The translations under genes were made by a program, and so were the position numbers. A stretch of DNA of 64,000 bases from Nitrosospira multiformis (GTDB lineage: Bacteria > Pseudomonadota > Gammaproteobacteria > Burkholderiales > Nitrosomonadaceae): contig NZ_FOHI01000001.1 of NCBI RefSeq assembly GCF_900111585.1, positions 496,001 through 560,000 of the forward strand, given 5' to 3'. Below, piece after piece: positions 46,371 through 55,671 of this stretch (positions within the stretch are counted from its first letter, which is position 1; each line of letters opens with the position of its first letter). Below the pieces are notes generated by a model. It searched no databases, was not told the origin of the DNA, and worked only from the letters and a program-made list of their open reading frames with translations.

Positions 46371-49001
46371 ATGTCTCAAATGAATGTAGAGCAATTTGCT
46401 AGTGAACTTGGCGTGCTTCCTACCGTGCTGCTGGAGCAGTTGCAGGCCGCCGGTGTGCGCAAGCACATGACCGAGGATAGCCTGACAGAGAAGGACAAAA
46501 CGCAGCTTCTCGAGTATCTGCGCAAGATTCACGGCGCCAAGGAGGAGAAGGGCCGGATTTCCCTGCCACGTCGACAGACTTCGGAAATCAAGAAGGCGGA
46601 TAGCACCGGTAAGCCACGCAGCATCCAGGTGGAAGTGCGCAAGAAGCGCGTATTTGTAAAAGGCGAGTCGACAGTCGAACGGAAAACGGCTGAAACCCCT
46701 GCGCCCCCCGCTCCTTCTGTGTCTCCGGTGCGAACCCCTGTCGTCGATGCGGCGCAACAGGCATTGCGGCAGGAGGAGGCAAGGCGGCAGGCTGAATTGA
46801 TTGCGCGTCAGGCTGCGGAGTTGCGGGAAAAAAGGCTGCGTGAAAGGCCCCCGGTCGTGGAAATCAAAGAGTCCGAAGAACCCGCAACGCCACCAGCGCC
46901 GGTGGCTGCTCCTGTAGCCGGGTCTGAGGCGGTGTCGGTTGCGCCTGAAACTCCTTCGGCAGCCCTGGCGGAAACGGTGGCGCCTGGGGAAGCGGAAGCA
47001 GCTCCGTCGCAGCCCGCCTCTACCGAAGGTACCTTGCACAAGCCGGTAGTGAAGCCGGAAGAGAAGGTGGATAAGAAAAAGAAACCGACAAAGCAAGTGG
47101 TCTGGAAGGAAGAGAAGGTCGAGAAACGTGGACTCAAGACCAGGGGTGATCTGACCGGGGCAAAGGGCGGCTGGCGGGCGCGCAAGGATAAACATGGCAG
47201 AACTGAGGAACCCGCTCCTCATGCTTTTTCGGCACCGACCGAGCCGGTGGTCCATGAGGTGCTGGTGCCTGAAACCATTTCCGTCGGGGCGCTCGCGCAG
47301 AAAATGTCCATCAAGGCGGCTGAAGTCATCAAGACTCTGATGAAAATGGGTAACATGGTAACCATCAACCAGATGCTGGATCAGGAAACTGCCATGATCG
47401 TGGTGGAGGAGCTGGGCCATGTCGCCAAATACGCCGCGATTGATAGTCCTGAATCCTTCCTGGCTGATACGGAGATCGCACCTTCCGAATTAAAAATGGA
47501 AGCGCGTGCACCGGTCGTTACGGTGATGGGTCATGTGGATCATGGTAAGACCTCGCTTCTCGATTACATTCGCCGCACGCGAGTGGCAAGCGGCGAAGCA
47601 GGCGGCATCACCCAGCATATCGGGGCCTATCACGTCGAGACTGAAAGGGGCATGGTGACGTTCCTGGATACGCCGGGACATGAGGCGTTTACGGCCATGC
47701 GTGCCCGGGGAGCCAAGGTTACCGATCTGGTCATATTGGTTGTGGCGGCGGATGACGGAGTAATGCCGCAGACAGTTGAAGCAATACATCATGCCAAGGC
47801 AGGGAAGGTGCCGATCGTAGTGGCGATGACGAAAATCGACAAACCGGAAGCCAATCCCGAGCGGATTCGTCAGGAACTCGTGACTCAGGAAGTGGTGCCG
47901 GAAGATTGGGGCGGTGAAACCATGTTTGTCGAGGTTTCGGCGAAGACTGGTCAAGGCATCGATGATTTGCTGGAAAGCGTGCTGCTCCAGGCTGAAGTTC
48001 TGGAACTCAAAGCGCCGAAGGATGCGCCGGCAAAGGGAATTGTAATCGAATCACGGCTGGATAAAGGGCGAGGCCCGGTCGCAACCATGCTTGTTCAATC
48101 CGGTACCTTGAAGCGTGGCGATATATTGCTGGCGGGCGCGGCTTATGGCCGGGTAAGAGCCATGCTGGATGAGAGCGGCAAGCAGGTGGAGCAGGCAGGA
48201 CCTTCCATTCCGGTTGAAATCCAGGGTTTATCGGAGGTTCCCGTAGCGGGGGAATCGGTGGTGGCTCTGACGGATGAGCGTAAGGCGCGTGAAATTGCCC
48301 TCTTCCGCCAAGGCAAGTTCCGCGATGTAAAACTTGCAAAGCAGCAGGCAGCCAAACTGGAGAACGTGTTCGAGCAGAGGGGAGAAGTAAAAGTCCTTTC
48401 ACTTATTATCAAGGCCGACGTACAAGGTTCTTACGAGGCGCTGGCGCACGCGCTGCAACAACTTTCCACTGACGAGGTGAAGGTCAACATCATTCATAGT
48501 GGGGTGGGCGCGATTACAGAATCGGACATCAATCTCGCATTGGCTTCCAAAGCAGTTGTCATTGGCTTCAACAGCCGCGCGGATGCCGTTGCGCGCAAGC
48601 TCATTAACTCTGCCGGAGTGGATGTGCGCTATTACAGCATCATTTACGAAGCTGTGGATGAGATCAAGGCTGCACTTTCCGGCATGATGGCGCCCGAGCG
48701 CAAGGAGAATATCACCGGACTGCTGGAGATCCGTGAAGTATTCCGCATTTCCAAAGTGGGGGCGGTGGCGGGTTGCCTTGTGCAGGAGGGGCTTGTCAAG
48801 CGTGGTTCGCTGGTGAGAGTGATACGCAATGGACAGGTAATCCATACCGGAGAACTGGATTCATTGAAGCGCTTCAAGGATGATGTGAAAGAGGTGAGGG
48901 CGGGTTTCGAGTGTGGCCTGTCTCTTAAGAACTTTAACGACATCCAGGTGGGCGACCAGTTGGAAGCCTACGAAATCCAGGTAATCGCGCGGACTCTGTA
49001 A
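46371..49001 (+). CDS. infB: Translation initiation factor IF-2
   Basis: An 876-residue GTPase that brings initiator tRNA to the 30S subunit. N-terminal IF2_N domains (about 1-55 and 295-345) flank a long Ala/Pro/Glu-rich linker. G-domain motifs are GHVDHGKT (387-394), DTPGH (433-437) and a G4 motif that reads TKID (487-490) rather than the usual NKID. C-terminal domains II, III and IV (fMet-tRNA binding, near residues 780-876) are complete. Between nusA and rbfA, as expected. Confidence 0.98.
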   Translation: MSQMNVEQFASELGVLPTVLLEQLQAAGVRKHMTEDSLTEKDKTQLLEYLRKIHGAKEEKGRISLPRRQTSEIKKADSTGKPRSIQVEVRKKRVFVKGESTVERKTAETPAPPAPSVSPVRTPVVDAAQQALRQEEARRQAELIARQAAELREKRLRERPPVVEIKESEEPATPPAPVAAPVAGSEAVSVAPETPSAALAETVAPGEAEAAPSQPASTEGTLHKPVVKPEEKVDKKKKPTKQVVWKEEKVEKRGLKTRGDLTGAKGGWRARKDKHGRTEEPAPHAFSAPTEPVVHEVLVPETISVGALAQKMSIKAAEVIKTLMKMGNMVTINQMLDQETAMIVVEELGHVAKYAAIDSPESFLADTEIAPSELKMEARAPVVTVMGHVDHGKTSLLDYIRRTRVASGEAGGITQHIGAYHVETERGMVTFLDTPGHEAFTAMRARGAKVTDLVILVVAADDGVMPQTVEAIHHAKAGKVPIVVAMTKIDKPEANPERIRQELVTQEVVPEDWGGETMFVEVSAKTGQGIDDLLESVLLQAEVLELKAPKDAPAKGIVIESRLDKGRGPVATMLVQSGTLKRGDILLAGAAYGRVRAMLDESGKQVEQAGPSIPVEIQGLSEVPVAGESVVALTDERKAREIALFRQGKFRDVKLAKQQAAKLENVFEQRGEVKVLSLIIKADVQGSYEALAHALQQLSTDEVKVNIIHSGVGAITESDINLALASKAVVIGFNSRADAVARKLINSAGVDVRYYSIIYEAVDEIKAALSGMMAPERKENITGLLEIREVFRISKVGAVAGCLVQEGLVKRGSLVRVIRNGQVIHTGELDSLKRFKDDVKEVRAGFECGLSLKNFNDIQVGDQLEAYEIQVIARTL

Positions 49002-49030
49002 GCAGGGCGAAAGCCCTGCATTGAAGTTTT

Positions 49031-49411
49031 ATGCCCAAAGATTATTCCCGCACATTGCGGATTGCCGATCAGATTCAGCGTGAGTTGGCCGATCTGATAC
49101 GCAACGAACTCAAGGACCCGCGCATAGGCATGATTACCTTGACCGGTGTTGAGGTGAGTCAGGATTATGCGCACGCAAAAGTTTTCTATACCACGTTGCA
49201 TAGTGAAAGCGACAACTTTCTCGTCCAGAACGGGCTGGAAAATGCTGCGGGCTTTTTGCGCAGCCAATTGCTGCATCGATTGAAGCTACGCGTCATACCA
49301 CAACTGCATTTCATTTATGATGAATCCATCGAACGTGGAGTCCGGCTGTCGCAACTGATAGATGAAGCCGTGGCTTCCAACCGTTCTGAAAAAGAAACTG
49401 ACAACACCTAA
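49031..49411 (+). CDS. rbfA: Ribosome-binding factor A
   Basis: A 126-residue KH-fold protein for 30S maturation. Signatures: RIADQIQRELADLIRNELKDPRIGMITLTGVEVSQD and PQLHFIYDESIERGVRLSQLI (each given as a description; only parts are diagnostic, such as LKDPRIG and FIYDESIERG). The length is typical. It sits 29 bases after infB; the following 190 bases before truB hold nothing that I recognise. Confidence 0.96.
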   Translation: MPKDYSRTLRIADQIQRELADLIRNELKDPRIGMITLTGVEVSQDYAHAKVFYTTLHSESDNFLVQNGLENAAGFLRSQLLHRLKLRVIPQLHFIYDESIERGVRLSQLIDEAVASNRSEKETDNT

Positions 49412-49601
49412 CACCTGAATTGTTTATCACGCTTATATCTGGTCGAATTCATGCAGCTACTTCCGCAAGCTGCATGACCGGAGCCGGATGTCACCAGGCC
49501 CATCGTGAGCACTGGCAGTTTCCAGCACTGTCCGCAAATTCCGCTCTACCTTTGATAATAACTGCCGGGATTCGGGTTAGCTCCGAGACCTCCTAGCTCA
49601 A

Positions 49602-50543
49602 ATGTCCGCAGGTAGCAAACGGCATATCAGCGGCCTGCTGCTGCTCGATAAAGCCTCCGGTCTTTCTTCCAACCAGGCCCTGCAGATCGCCAAACGCATT
49701 TTTTCTGCTCATAAGGCTGGCCATACGGGTACGCTTGATCCGATGGCGACAGGCTTGCTGCCCATCTGCTTCGGAGAAGCCACCAAATTTTCATCGGCGC
49801 TGCTCGGTGCAGACAAGACATATGAAGCCACGCTGAGACTTGGCTATATGAGTACGACCGGTGATGCAGAGGGGGAAATCTCAATTGCTGCCGGTATGGA
49901 ACCTCAATGCGTGGATCTGACATGGGAGAAAATCGAGGCAGTACGCAAAAGCTTTATCGGCGTAATTACGCAAGTGCCCCCCATGTACAGCGCAATCAAG
50001 CATCGGGGGAAACCCATGTATACCTTTGCCAGGGCAGGAGTGGAAATCGAACGGCAGCCACGAGCGATAACGGTCCACGACTTGAGTATCGAGGCGTATC
50101 ACGGCAACGAAATGCGCATACGGGTGACGTGCGGGAGCGGTACCTACGTTCGCACGCTGGCAGAGGACTTGGGACGCGCGCTGGGATGCGGTGGTGCTTA
50201 TCTTACTGCATTGTGCCGGAGCGCATTGGATGGTTTTCATTTGCCACAGGCACACACACTGCCTGCACTCGAAGCTATGTCGCCATCTCAACGGGATTCC
50301 TGCCTGCTGCCAGCTGATAGTCTCCTGGGGTCTTTTCCCGCGGTTATGGTGGATTCCGCTGCGGCTTTATCTCTGCTCCAGGGGCGCGCAATCCCCAGTA
50401 GTCATCTGGCAGGGGAAAGCCTTTCACCAGGAAGACAGGTACGATTGTATGACAAGGCGCAGCGATTTCTTGGGCTGGGGGAAATTTCAACGGAAGGTTA
50501 CATCTCACCGAAAAGACTCATAAGGTTTGAGCAGTCATTGTGA
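49602..50543 (+). CDS. truB: tRNA pseudouridine-55 synthase
   Basis: A 313-residue pseudouridine synthase that modifies U55 in the T-loop of tRNAs. It has the family start GLLLLDKASGLSSNQ, the catalytic Asp in AGHTGTLDPMATGLLP, the substrate-binding QVPPMYSAIKHRGKP-type segment, and VTCGSGTYVRTLAEDLG. The C-terminal PUA domain is present. Its end overlaps the convergent response-regulator gene by 9 bases. Confidence 0.96.
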   Translation: MSAGSKRHISGLLLLDKASGLSSNQALQIAKRIFSAHKAGHTGTLDPMATGLLPICFGEATKFSSALLGADKTYEATLRLGYMSTTGDAEGEISIAAGMEPQCVDLTWEKIEAVRKSFIGVITQVPPMYSAIKHRGKPMYTFARAGVEIERQPRAITVHDLSIEAYHGNEMRIRVTCGSGTYVRTLAEDLGRALGCGGAYLTALCRSALDGFHLPQAHTLPALEAMSPSQRDSCLLPADSLLGSFPAVMVDSAAALSLLQGRAIPSSHLAGESLSPGRQVRLYDKAQRFLGLGEISTEGYISPKRLIRFEQSL

Positions 50544-51377
50544 AGCTTGATTTGCATGCATACTATCGGTGACGTCCTTGCCAATACCCCGGTAGCCAGT
50601 AAAACGGCCGGAAGAATCGAACATGGGTTCACCGCTGACCATCAGATATTGTGTCGACCCATCTGGCTTGGTCCGTCTGTAGATAAAATCGATAAAGGGC
50701 CGTCTTGCCGCGATATTTGCCTTGAAAACTGAATACTCCGCTTCGTTCCAGCGCGCTCCATTATGTCCCTTGGATTCTCCCATCAAGTGGTCTACCTTAA
50801 TCCCCAGCATATCCAGGACGGGACCGTAAACTTTGGTGAAATTTCCCTTTTCATCCTGTTCCCAGTACCAGTCAGAAGCCAGTTCCGTGAGACGGCGAAA
50901 TCTGGCTTCACTCTCACGCAGCTCTGCGGTTCGCTCCGCTACTGTTTGTTCCAGCCTTTTATTGTAATCCTCCAACTGCTTATACAGCAGACGCACTTCC
51001 AGCATATTTTGAATACGGGTCTGAACTTCAATCAGGTCGAACGGCTTGCTGACGAAATCCTTTGCTCCTGCTTGCAGCGCCCGCAACTTATGACCCGGTT
51101 GCGCAGTGATTACGAGTACCGGAAGATAACCTTCCCATTCAATTTTCTTTAGCGCTTCCAATACCTGAAAACCATCCATCCCAGGCATATACAGATCAAG
51201 AAGAATGAGATCGTAACGATTCTGCCGATAGAGATCGCTGACTTCGCGCGGATCCATCGTCGAGGTAATGTTTTTATAACCCGCGTCGCTCAGCATCTGT
51301 TCAAGCAGCCGGACGTTGGCCTCCTGATCATCCACGATCAGGATTTTAGCGTTCAGAGTGTCAGGTTTATTGATCAT
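50535..51377 (-). CDS. Response regulator with REC and PAS domains
   Basis: A 280-residue cytoplasmic signalling protein. The receiver domain (about 10-125) has the acidic pair IVDDQE, the phospho-acceptor Asp61 (LILLDLYMPGMDG), the conserved Thr (VITAQ) and Lys (VSKPFD). A coiled coil (about 125-160) leads to a PAS domain (about 160-275) with YWEQDEKGNF, YRRTKPDG and a PAC-like ending FTGYRGIGKDVTD. No output domain (kinase, GGDEF, EAL, DNA-binding) follows. The receiver is very close in sequence to that of the GGDEF protein 236 bases upstream on the same strand. Confidence 0.85.
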   Translation of the reverse strand: MINKPDTLNAKILIVDDQEANVRLLEQMLSDAGYKNITSTMDPREVSDLYRQNRYDLILLDLYMPGMDGFQVLEALKKIEWEGYLPVLVITAQPGHKLRALQAGAKDFVSKPFDLIEVQTRIQNMLEVRLLYKQLEDYNKRLEQTVAERTAELRESEARFRRLTELASDWYWEQDEKGNFTKVYGPVLDMLGIKVDHLMGESKGHNGARWNEAEYSVFKANIAARRPFIDFIYRRTKPDGSTQYLMVSGEPMFDSSGRFTGYRGIGKDVTDSMHANQASQ

Positions 51378-51613
51378 TATTTTTATCCTGTTTGTTCCCG
51401 TTAACCGATTTCATCATTTTCCCCTGCTCGTAACCTCTCTAGATGGATGAATAGGGCACGAAAAAACTGATTCTTCTTTTTCTTGAGCCACTCATTATTA
51501 TATTTTCTTGGCGATCAGAAACAGAACGTTGTTTTCCGATAAATGTCCGAATTTCAGCAAAATATGGGAAATTTGCGGCGATACAGCAATAATGGCGGAA
51601 ACGGGGCTGAACG

Positions 51614-52552
51614 CTAGGCGCTTACTCGTTCTGAAATTCGATAAGTATTTTTGTTCGCCTGTTTTGCTTCCAGCAGGGCAGCATCCGCATTCTTCAAAAG
51701 AGTTTTCGCATCTTTGCCATTATCAGGAAAAATCCCGACACCAGCGCTTGCGGTCAGGGTGATGGTATTTCCCTGAATGCTGTAAGGTTGCGACAGTGCT
51801 TTTATTACTTTTTCCGCTGTACGACTTATGCCATCGAGATTGCTTACATGCGGCATCGAAATCACAAACTCATCGCCGCCGAGCCGGGCTACGGTATCTT
51901 CCTGGCGAACTGCGGCAATCAGGCGCGCCGCAACCAGCTTCAAAATCAGATCGCCTATATCGTGACCCAGTGTGTTGTTAATTTGCCTGAACCCATCCAG
52001 ATCCAGATACAGGACTGCCATAACGCTATTGTTGCGCTTTGCATGGATAATAGCCTGGGATACTCTTTCCACCAGAAGTCGTCTGTTGGCCAGACCCGTC
52101 AGCGGATCATGCAGCGCCATGAATTCTTGCGATTTTGCGTAACTGCGCGCTTGCTGATGTAGCAGCCGCACTTCGAGCAGATTATGCACGCGCGCAAGCA
52201 CTTCACTCATGTCAAAAGGCTTACTGACAAAATCCTTGGCACCGGACTGAAGCGCTCGCAGCTTGGAATCGGGGTTGGCGGTAACGACCAATACAGGTAG
52301 ATATCCATCTGCTTCGATTTCTTTCAAGGCTTCGAGTACCTGAAACCCATCCATGCCGGCCATTTTCAAATCGAGCAAAATCAGATCGTAGTGGTTTTGC
52401 CGATGCAGCTCATACACCTTGAACGGATCGGTCGTCGAAGTGACAGACGTGTAGTTTGCGGCACCTAGCATGCTTTCCAGCAACTGGACATTTGTTTCCT
52501 GATCATCAACAATCAGAATCCTTGCTGCATGAATATCAGCTTCGGTAATCAT
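51614..52552 (-). CDS. Diguanylate cyclase with REC and GGDEF domains
   Basis: A 312-residue cytosolic enzyme that should make cyclic-di-GMP from two GTP. The receiver domain has phospho-acceptor Asp61 (LILLDLKMAGMDG), the conserved VVTAN and VSKPFD. The GGDEF domain (about 145-310) has DPLTGLANRR, LDLDGFRQINNTLGH and an intact GGDEF at residues 225-229. An RxxD inhibitory I-site (RQED, 217-220) lies five residues before it, so product inhibition is expected. The ATG at 52552 is preferred to a GTG at 52561 for spacing from AAGGTG. No EAL or HD-GYP phosphodiesterase is in the window. Confidence 0.93.
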   Translation of the reverse strand: MITEADIHAARILIVDDQETNVQLLESMLGAANYTSVTSTTDPFKVYELHRQNHYDLILLDLKMAGMDGFQVLEALKEIEADGYLPVLVVTANPDSKLRALQSGAKDFVSKPFDMSEVLARVHNLLEVRLLHQQARSYAKSQEFMALHDPLTGLANRRLLVERVSQAIIHAKRNNSVMAVLYLDLDGFRQINNTLGHDIGDLILKLVAARLIAAVRQEDTVARLGGDEFVISMPHVSNLDGISRTAEKVIKALSQPYSIQGNTITLTASAGVGIFPDNGKDAKTLLKNADAALLEAKQANKNTYRISERVSA

Positions 52553-52860
52553 GTTGCCCACACCTTCATAAGGACTTATCGCCTTTCTAAACCCTTTAAC
52601 CTTCGGGCGGCCTGTCCCCTTTCTGCTTATCCGAGCACAAACGGCTGAGGGCAGCGAGTAAGCGGAATTTAACGTGCACAGGATCGCAAGATCAAATATT
52701 GCCCCTATTTTACCCGCCTCTCTGTGCGCTAACTCTCATAAGAAAATGGGAATTAATGATAGGATGTAAAAGAAGGAGGTCGTTTTCCGTTTTTTCTTTC
52801 CTCTTCCCGAAAGGCATTCAGATTAAGGCGAGCATAAACCCCAATTGTAATAAAAGAGAT
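52553..52860. other. Intergenic region upstream of tRNA-fMet
   Basis: About 310 bases between the divergent diguanylate cyclase and the tRNA promoter. Nothing coding or structured is recognised apart from an AAGAAGGAGG stretch near 52770 that is not followed by a usable start and coding frame. Confidence 0.4.
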
Positions 52861-52890
52861 TTGACCTTTATAAGCCCGGCTTGTTATAAT
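52861..52890 (+). promoter_or_regulatory. Sigma70-type promoter of the initiator tRNA
   Basis: TTGACC (52861-52866) and a perfect TATAAT (52885-52890), separated by 18 bases, lie just upstream of the tRNA gene; transcription would start about 7 bases before the tRNA. Confidence 0.85.
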
Positions 52891-52903
52891 CTCAATTCTC
52901 TGG

Positions 52904-52980
<77 letters not shown>

Positions 52981-53070
52981 ACAAGTTATTGATTGTATTG
53001 AAGTTTATTAGGAAGAGATAGATTAAATAGGTGCTAAATGGGGTATTTTGGCATCTGAATTACAACTTAA

Positions 53071-53571
53071 TCACAGCTTTTCTGAGAAGATTTTTACCGC
53101 CTTCTCTCCGGCATCCAGTACAGCGTCAGGCATAAATTTGTCTGATCATGCCCCCAGTCGGAATGACCCGACTGCTGAGCCACCCACATAGGCGACTCGC
53201 CCGCAGATAGGATCATTGAGGCGTAGGTATGCCTCGTCTGATAGGGTCGACGATACCTTACCCCCGCTCTGTCTACCGCTGACCTCCAATAGCTTTCCCG
53301 CATTGCTTTATCCCCTTTCCAGCGCTCTAAAGAGCCAGGATTCTGAAATACCTCGTTTTCTTTTAGAAAAGTGTCTGCTTCTGTGCAGGGAGTACCTGGT
53401 ACGCCGGTTCCAGCATCTTCACCTCTCTCAAGAATGAAATCGTTTTTGGTATCTTGATGTTCCTGGCTTTTTGGGTCTTGCCCTTGTGAACATGGATTAC
53501 CCAACGAACCCATTTGATGTCATCCCAATCGAACCCAACCCCTTCGGATGTCCATAGTCCCGACCAAAATG
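53071..53571 (-). pseudogene. Tyrosine recombinase (phage integrase) remnant
   Basis: Only the C-terminal half survives, in three frames. From 53571 inward one frame reads FWSGLWTSEGVGFDWDDIK then VHKGKTQKARNIKIPKT; a shift then gives LERWKGDKAMRESYWRSAV and RYRRPYQTRHTYASMILSAGE with WVAQQSGHSDWG, which holds the RHxxAS and GH catalytic segments; a further one-base shift gives MIRQIYA, the region of the nucleophile Tyr, and then DAGEKAVKIF before the stop at 53071. The N-terminal domain is missing. The position next to a tRNA 3' end is typical for integrases, so this is probably the scar of an island or prophage. Confidence 0.85.
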
Positions 53572-53739
53572 TAAATTAATAGGTTCTTAGCCATCCTATT
53601 AGTTTTCCATCTCAAGGTTTAAACCATCGGCTTTAGGCGATCAGCTTAGCCGCGAGAATATGCTGGACGAAGAGAGGGCTGATCTGCCGCCCATGTTCAA
53701 TCCGGTACTTATCAGTATTACATGGCCGGTTCCATGGAT

Positions 53740-54086
53740 CGGCCAAGCCTGCCCCAGGATTGCTATTGCATTCCGATCGGGGCAATCAGATGCAAGCCTT
53801 GAATATCAGGGCTTGCTCGCTCAGTACAGCATCAGCTGCAGCATGCCGCAAAGGCAACTGCGGGGATAAGGCCATGATGGAGCGCTTCTTTTTGAACTTG
53901 AAATGGAACGCGTGTGGCAACGTGACTATGTCACTCATGGCGAGGCTCAGCGTGATATTACTGATTAATCATGAACTTCTACAACGGGAGCAGATTACAT
54001 TCGAAACTGGACTATCTGTCACCCGCCATCCATGAATGGAAAATGGCAGCAATACAACCTGTTCTGGTGCCCAAGATTACTTGACC
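53740..54086 (+). pseudogene. IS3-family transposase (orfB) remnant
   Basis: Broken reading frames together spell the C-terminal part of an IS3-type DDE transposase: LLHSDRGNQ, then LEYQGLLAQYSISCSM, GNCGDKAMMERFFLNLK (catalytic Glu region, in DNAxxE-like form), ERVWQRDYVTHGEAQRDITD and LDYLSPAIHEW up to a stop at 54084-54086. At least three frameshifts and one stop interrupt it, and the upstream catalytic Asp parts and terminal inverted repeats are not recognisable. Non-functional. Confidence 0.8.
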
Positions 54087-54469
54087 TCTACAAAAGGCCC
54101 GACGAATGTCGGGACGGGAAGCCGGTTTACTGCAATCGCTTCTTCGTTTAGGGAGGAAAAAAGCGAGTAGGCAGATTAACAATACAAGAAATACAAGAAA
54201 TACAAGAAAGCTTTTACCGTTAAATACTTAACGATGGAAATAAAAAACCGGCTCGGGGCGAGTTGGGGGACAGAGAAAAGACTTAGGCTCGCAATGGTTA
54301 ATTAAGGTTGACTTTGGTGCGTTTTGTATAAACAATATGTCAATTTAATTGCCAATCCAGCCAATCCAGAAAGAGTTGACAATTAAATCGGCATACGATC
54401 CTGGTACTGAAGAGTTGCGTATATACAGAAAGTATCGCAACCTGTTGATTAACTGAAAAGGAGAGGGCC
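54087..54469. other. Non-coding region with short repeats and palindromes
   Basis: Holds a CCCGAC-gaat-GTCGGG hairpin (54100-54115), three perfect copies of AATACAAGA in tandem (54181-54207), an inverted repeat ATTTAATTG (54344-54352) / CAATTAAAT (54379-54387), and TTGCG...CGCAA flanking TATATAC near 54415-54440. The last two lie just before the ribbon-helix-helix gene and may be its operator and promoter. No coding frame is seen. Confidence 0.5.
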
Positions 54470-54868
54470 ATGAGTGATCGAGAGACAATCGAGAGCAGGA
54501 AAGAGGAGTGGAATTCAAGGGAGCCGGGTGCAACAGAGGAGTTTGCCGCAATCGCTTCAGATGATGTGCAGCCATTGACAGACAAGCATCTTTTGCAACC
54601 TGTCTCAATACGACTTGAGAAATCTTTGATTGAGGATTTTAAGCTTATCGCCTCGATGTATGGAATTGGCTACCAGCCTCTGATGCGTCAGATTTTGAAG
54701 CGATTTGCAGATTCGGAGAAGAAACAAATATTGAGAGAGGCCGCTTCAAAGATGAAGTTAATGAGGAAAGAAACATTAAGAGAGGCCGCTTCAAAGATGA
54801 AGTCAATGGGGAAAGAAGCGGCAAAAAATCTGCGCCAATTGGCTGCAAAACAAAGAAAAGTAGCTTGA
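54470..54868 (+). CDS. Ribbon-helix-helix (CopG/BrnA-like) protein, orphan antitoxin candidate
   Basis: A 132-residue protein with an AAAGGAGAGG ribosome-binding site. Residues about 45-80 look like a ribbon-helix-helix DNA-binding unit: QPVSIRLEKSLIEDFKLIA, then GIGYQPLMRQIL, as in BrnA/CopG-type antitoxins. The C-terminus carries a near-perfect internal repeat (REAASKMKLMRKE / REAASKMKSMGKE) and a Lys/Arg-rich tail. No toxin gene is found on either side. Its palindromic upstream DNA suggests self-repression. It sits inside the tract of mobile-element remnants. The family call is moderate. Confidence 0.65.
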   Translation: MSDRETIESRKEEWNSREPGATEEFAAIASDDVQPLTDKHLLQPVSIRLEKSLIEDFKLIASMYGIGYQPLMRQILKRFADSEKKQILREAASKMKLMRKETLREAASKMKSMGKEAAKNLRQLAAKQRKVA

Positions 54869-54879
54869 CCCTAAATCCC

Positions 54880-54904
54880 AAACCCGCTTCGGCGGGTTTT
54901 TCTT
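54880..54904 (+). terminator. Intrinsic terminator after the RHH gene
   Basis: AAACCCGC-ttcg-GCGGGTTT stem-loop followed by TTTCTT, 12 bases after the stop codon. Confidence 0.88.
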
Positions 54905-55438
54905 ATCAGCTCTTTCTCTTGCAAAATTGCAAAATTCGCAGGATGGCGCAGGGGGATCAGACCATAATCCGCGTCTCACTATCATTGCTGCAGACTGCAG
55001 AAGATGGAAACTTTGATCCTTGCGTAGTTTCGATACACCTATGCCATTCCGCGATTAACCTGTTCCGGGTTCGCACCGATGCCATCGCATTTTACCTGAC
55101 AACGACACTCCGATAGCGATCCTTCATCTGGGCAGGACCTCGGCCTTCTTGCAATAGCAGAAATGAGGCAGGGATTGTTTTGAGCGTGCTCCGAAAGGCC
55201 GTTTCTTCTCCGGCACTGAATGCTTGGTAGGGGCCGCCGAAACGATTTCCTGCCCGCTTCCAGGGCCTGTTAACACTTGTTTCACGCTCGCGGCCTCAAT
55301 TTATGCTGATACTGGTCGTTTGGAAAGAACGATAGTAGACGTAGGCTTCGAGTCCGGGCAAAATATCATAATTACGGATACGCACAATTTCTCAGTTTGC
55401 GGAGATTGTGCTTTTTTAATTTTTTCTTTTAGCTTTAC
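54905..55438. other. Intergenic region before the SRP RNA
   Basis: About 530 bases without a convincing gene; frames that cross into the SRP RNA are not real. The last 60 bases are AT-rich and should hold the ffs promoter, but I see no clear -35/-10 pair. It may be further decayed mobile DNA, as its composition is less regular than the flanking operons. Confidence 0.4.
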
Positions 55439-55538
55439 GGCGGGCCTCCCCGCATTGCATGGTAGTGAACCTGGTCAGGTCCGGAAGGAAGCAGCCACAG
55501 CTATTTTTTGCAAGTGCCGGGGGTCAGGCTCGCCACCC
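55439..55538 (+). ncRNA. ffs: Signal recognition particle RNA (4.5S)
   Basis: About 100 bases. The conserved apical region is identical to E. coli 4.5S RNA: CAGGTCCGGAAGGAAGCAGC, with the GGAA tetraloop and the Ffh-binding internal loops. The ends pair (GGCGGGCC with GGCTCGCC), and a run of T6 follows. It lies upstream of dnaX, as in many proteobacteria. Confidence 0.96.
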
Positions 55539-55671
55539 TTTTTTGTGCAGATTGGGAGGATCGGACGGGTGCCATCTTCCCAACTGCACGCTTCAATGAT
55601 TCATACCATCAGTTACGGCCTCCGCTGAAAATCTGAAATAACTGTTTCGCCGATTCGATTCTCGACATAGC

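Noticed and set aside
54100-54210. Short repeats near 54181 as a CRISPR array
   Set aside because: The units are 9 bases in direct tandem with no spacers, and no cas genes are present.
55224-55628. A 134-codon plus-strand frame across the SRP RNA
   Set aside because: It runs through the ffs gene, has no family resemblance, and no ribosome-binding site; the conserved 4.5S RNA explains the sequence.
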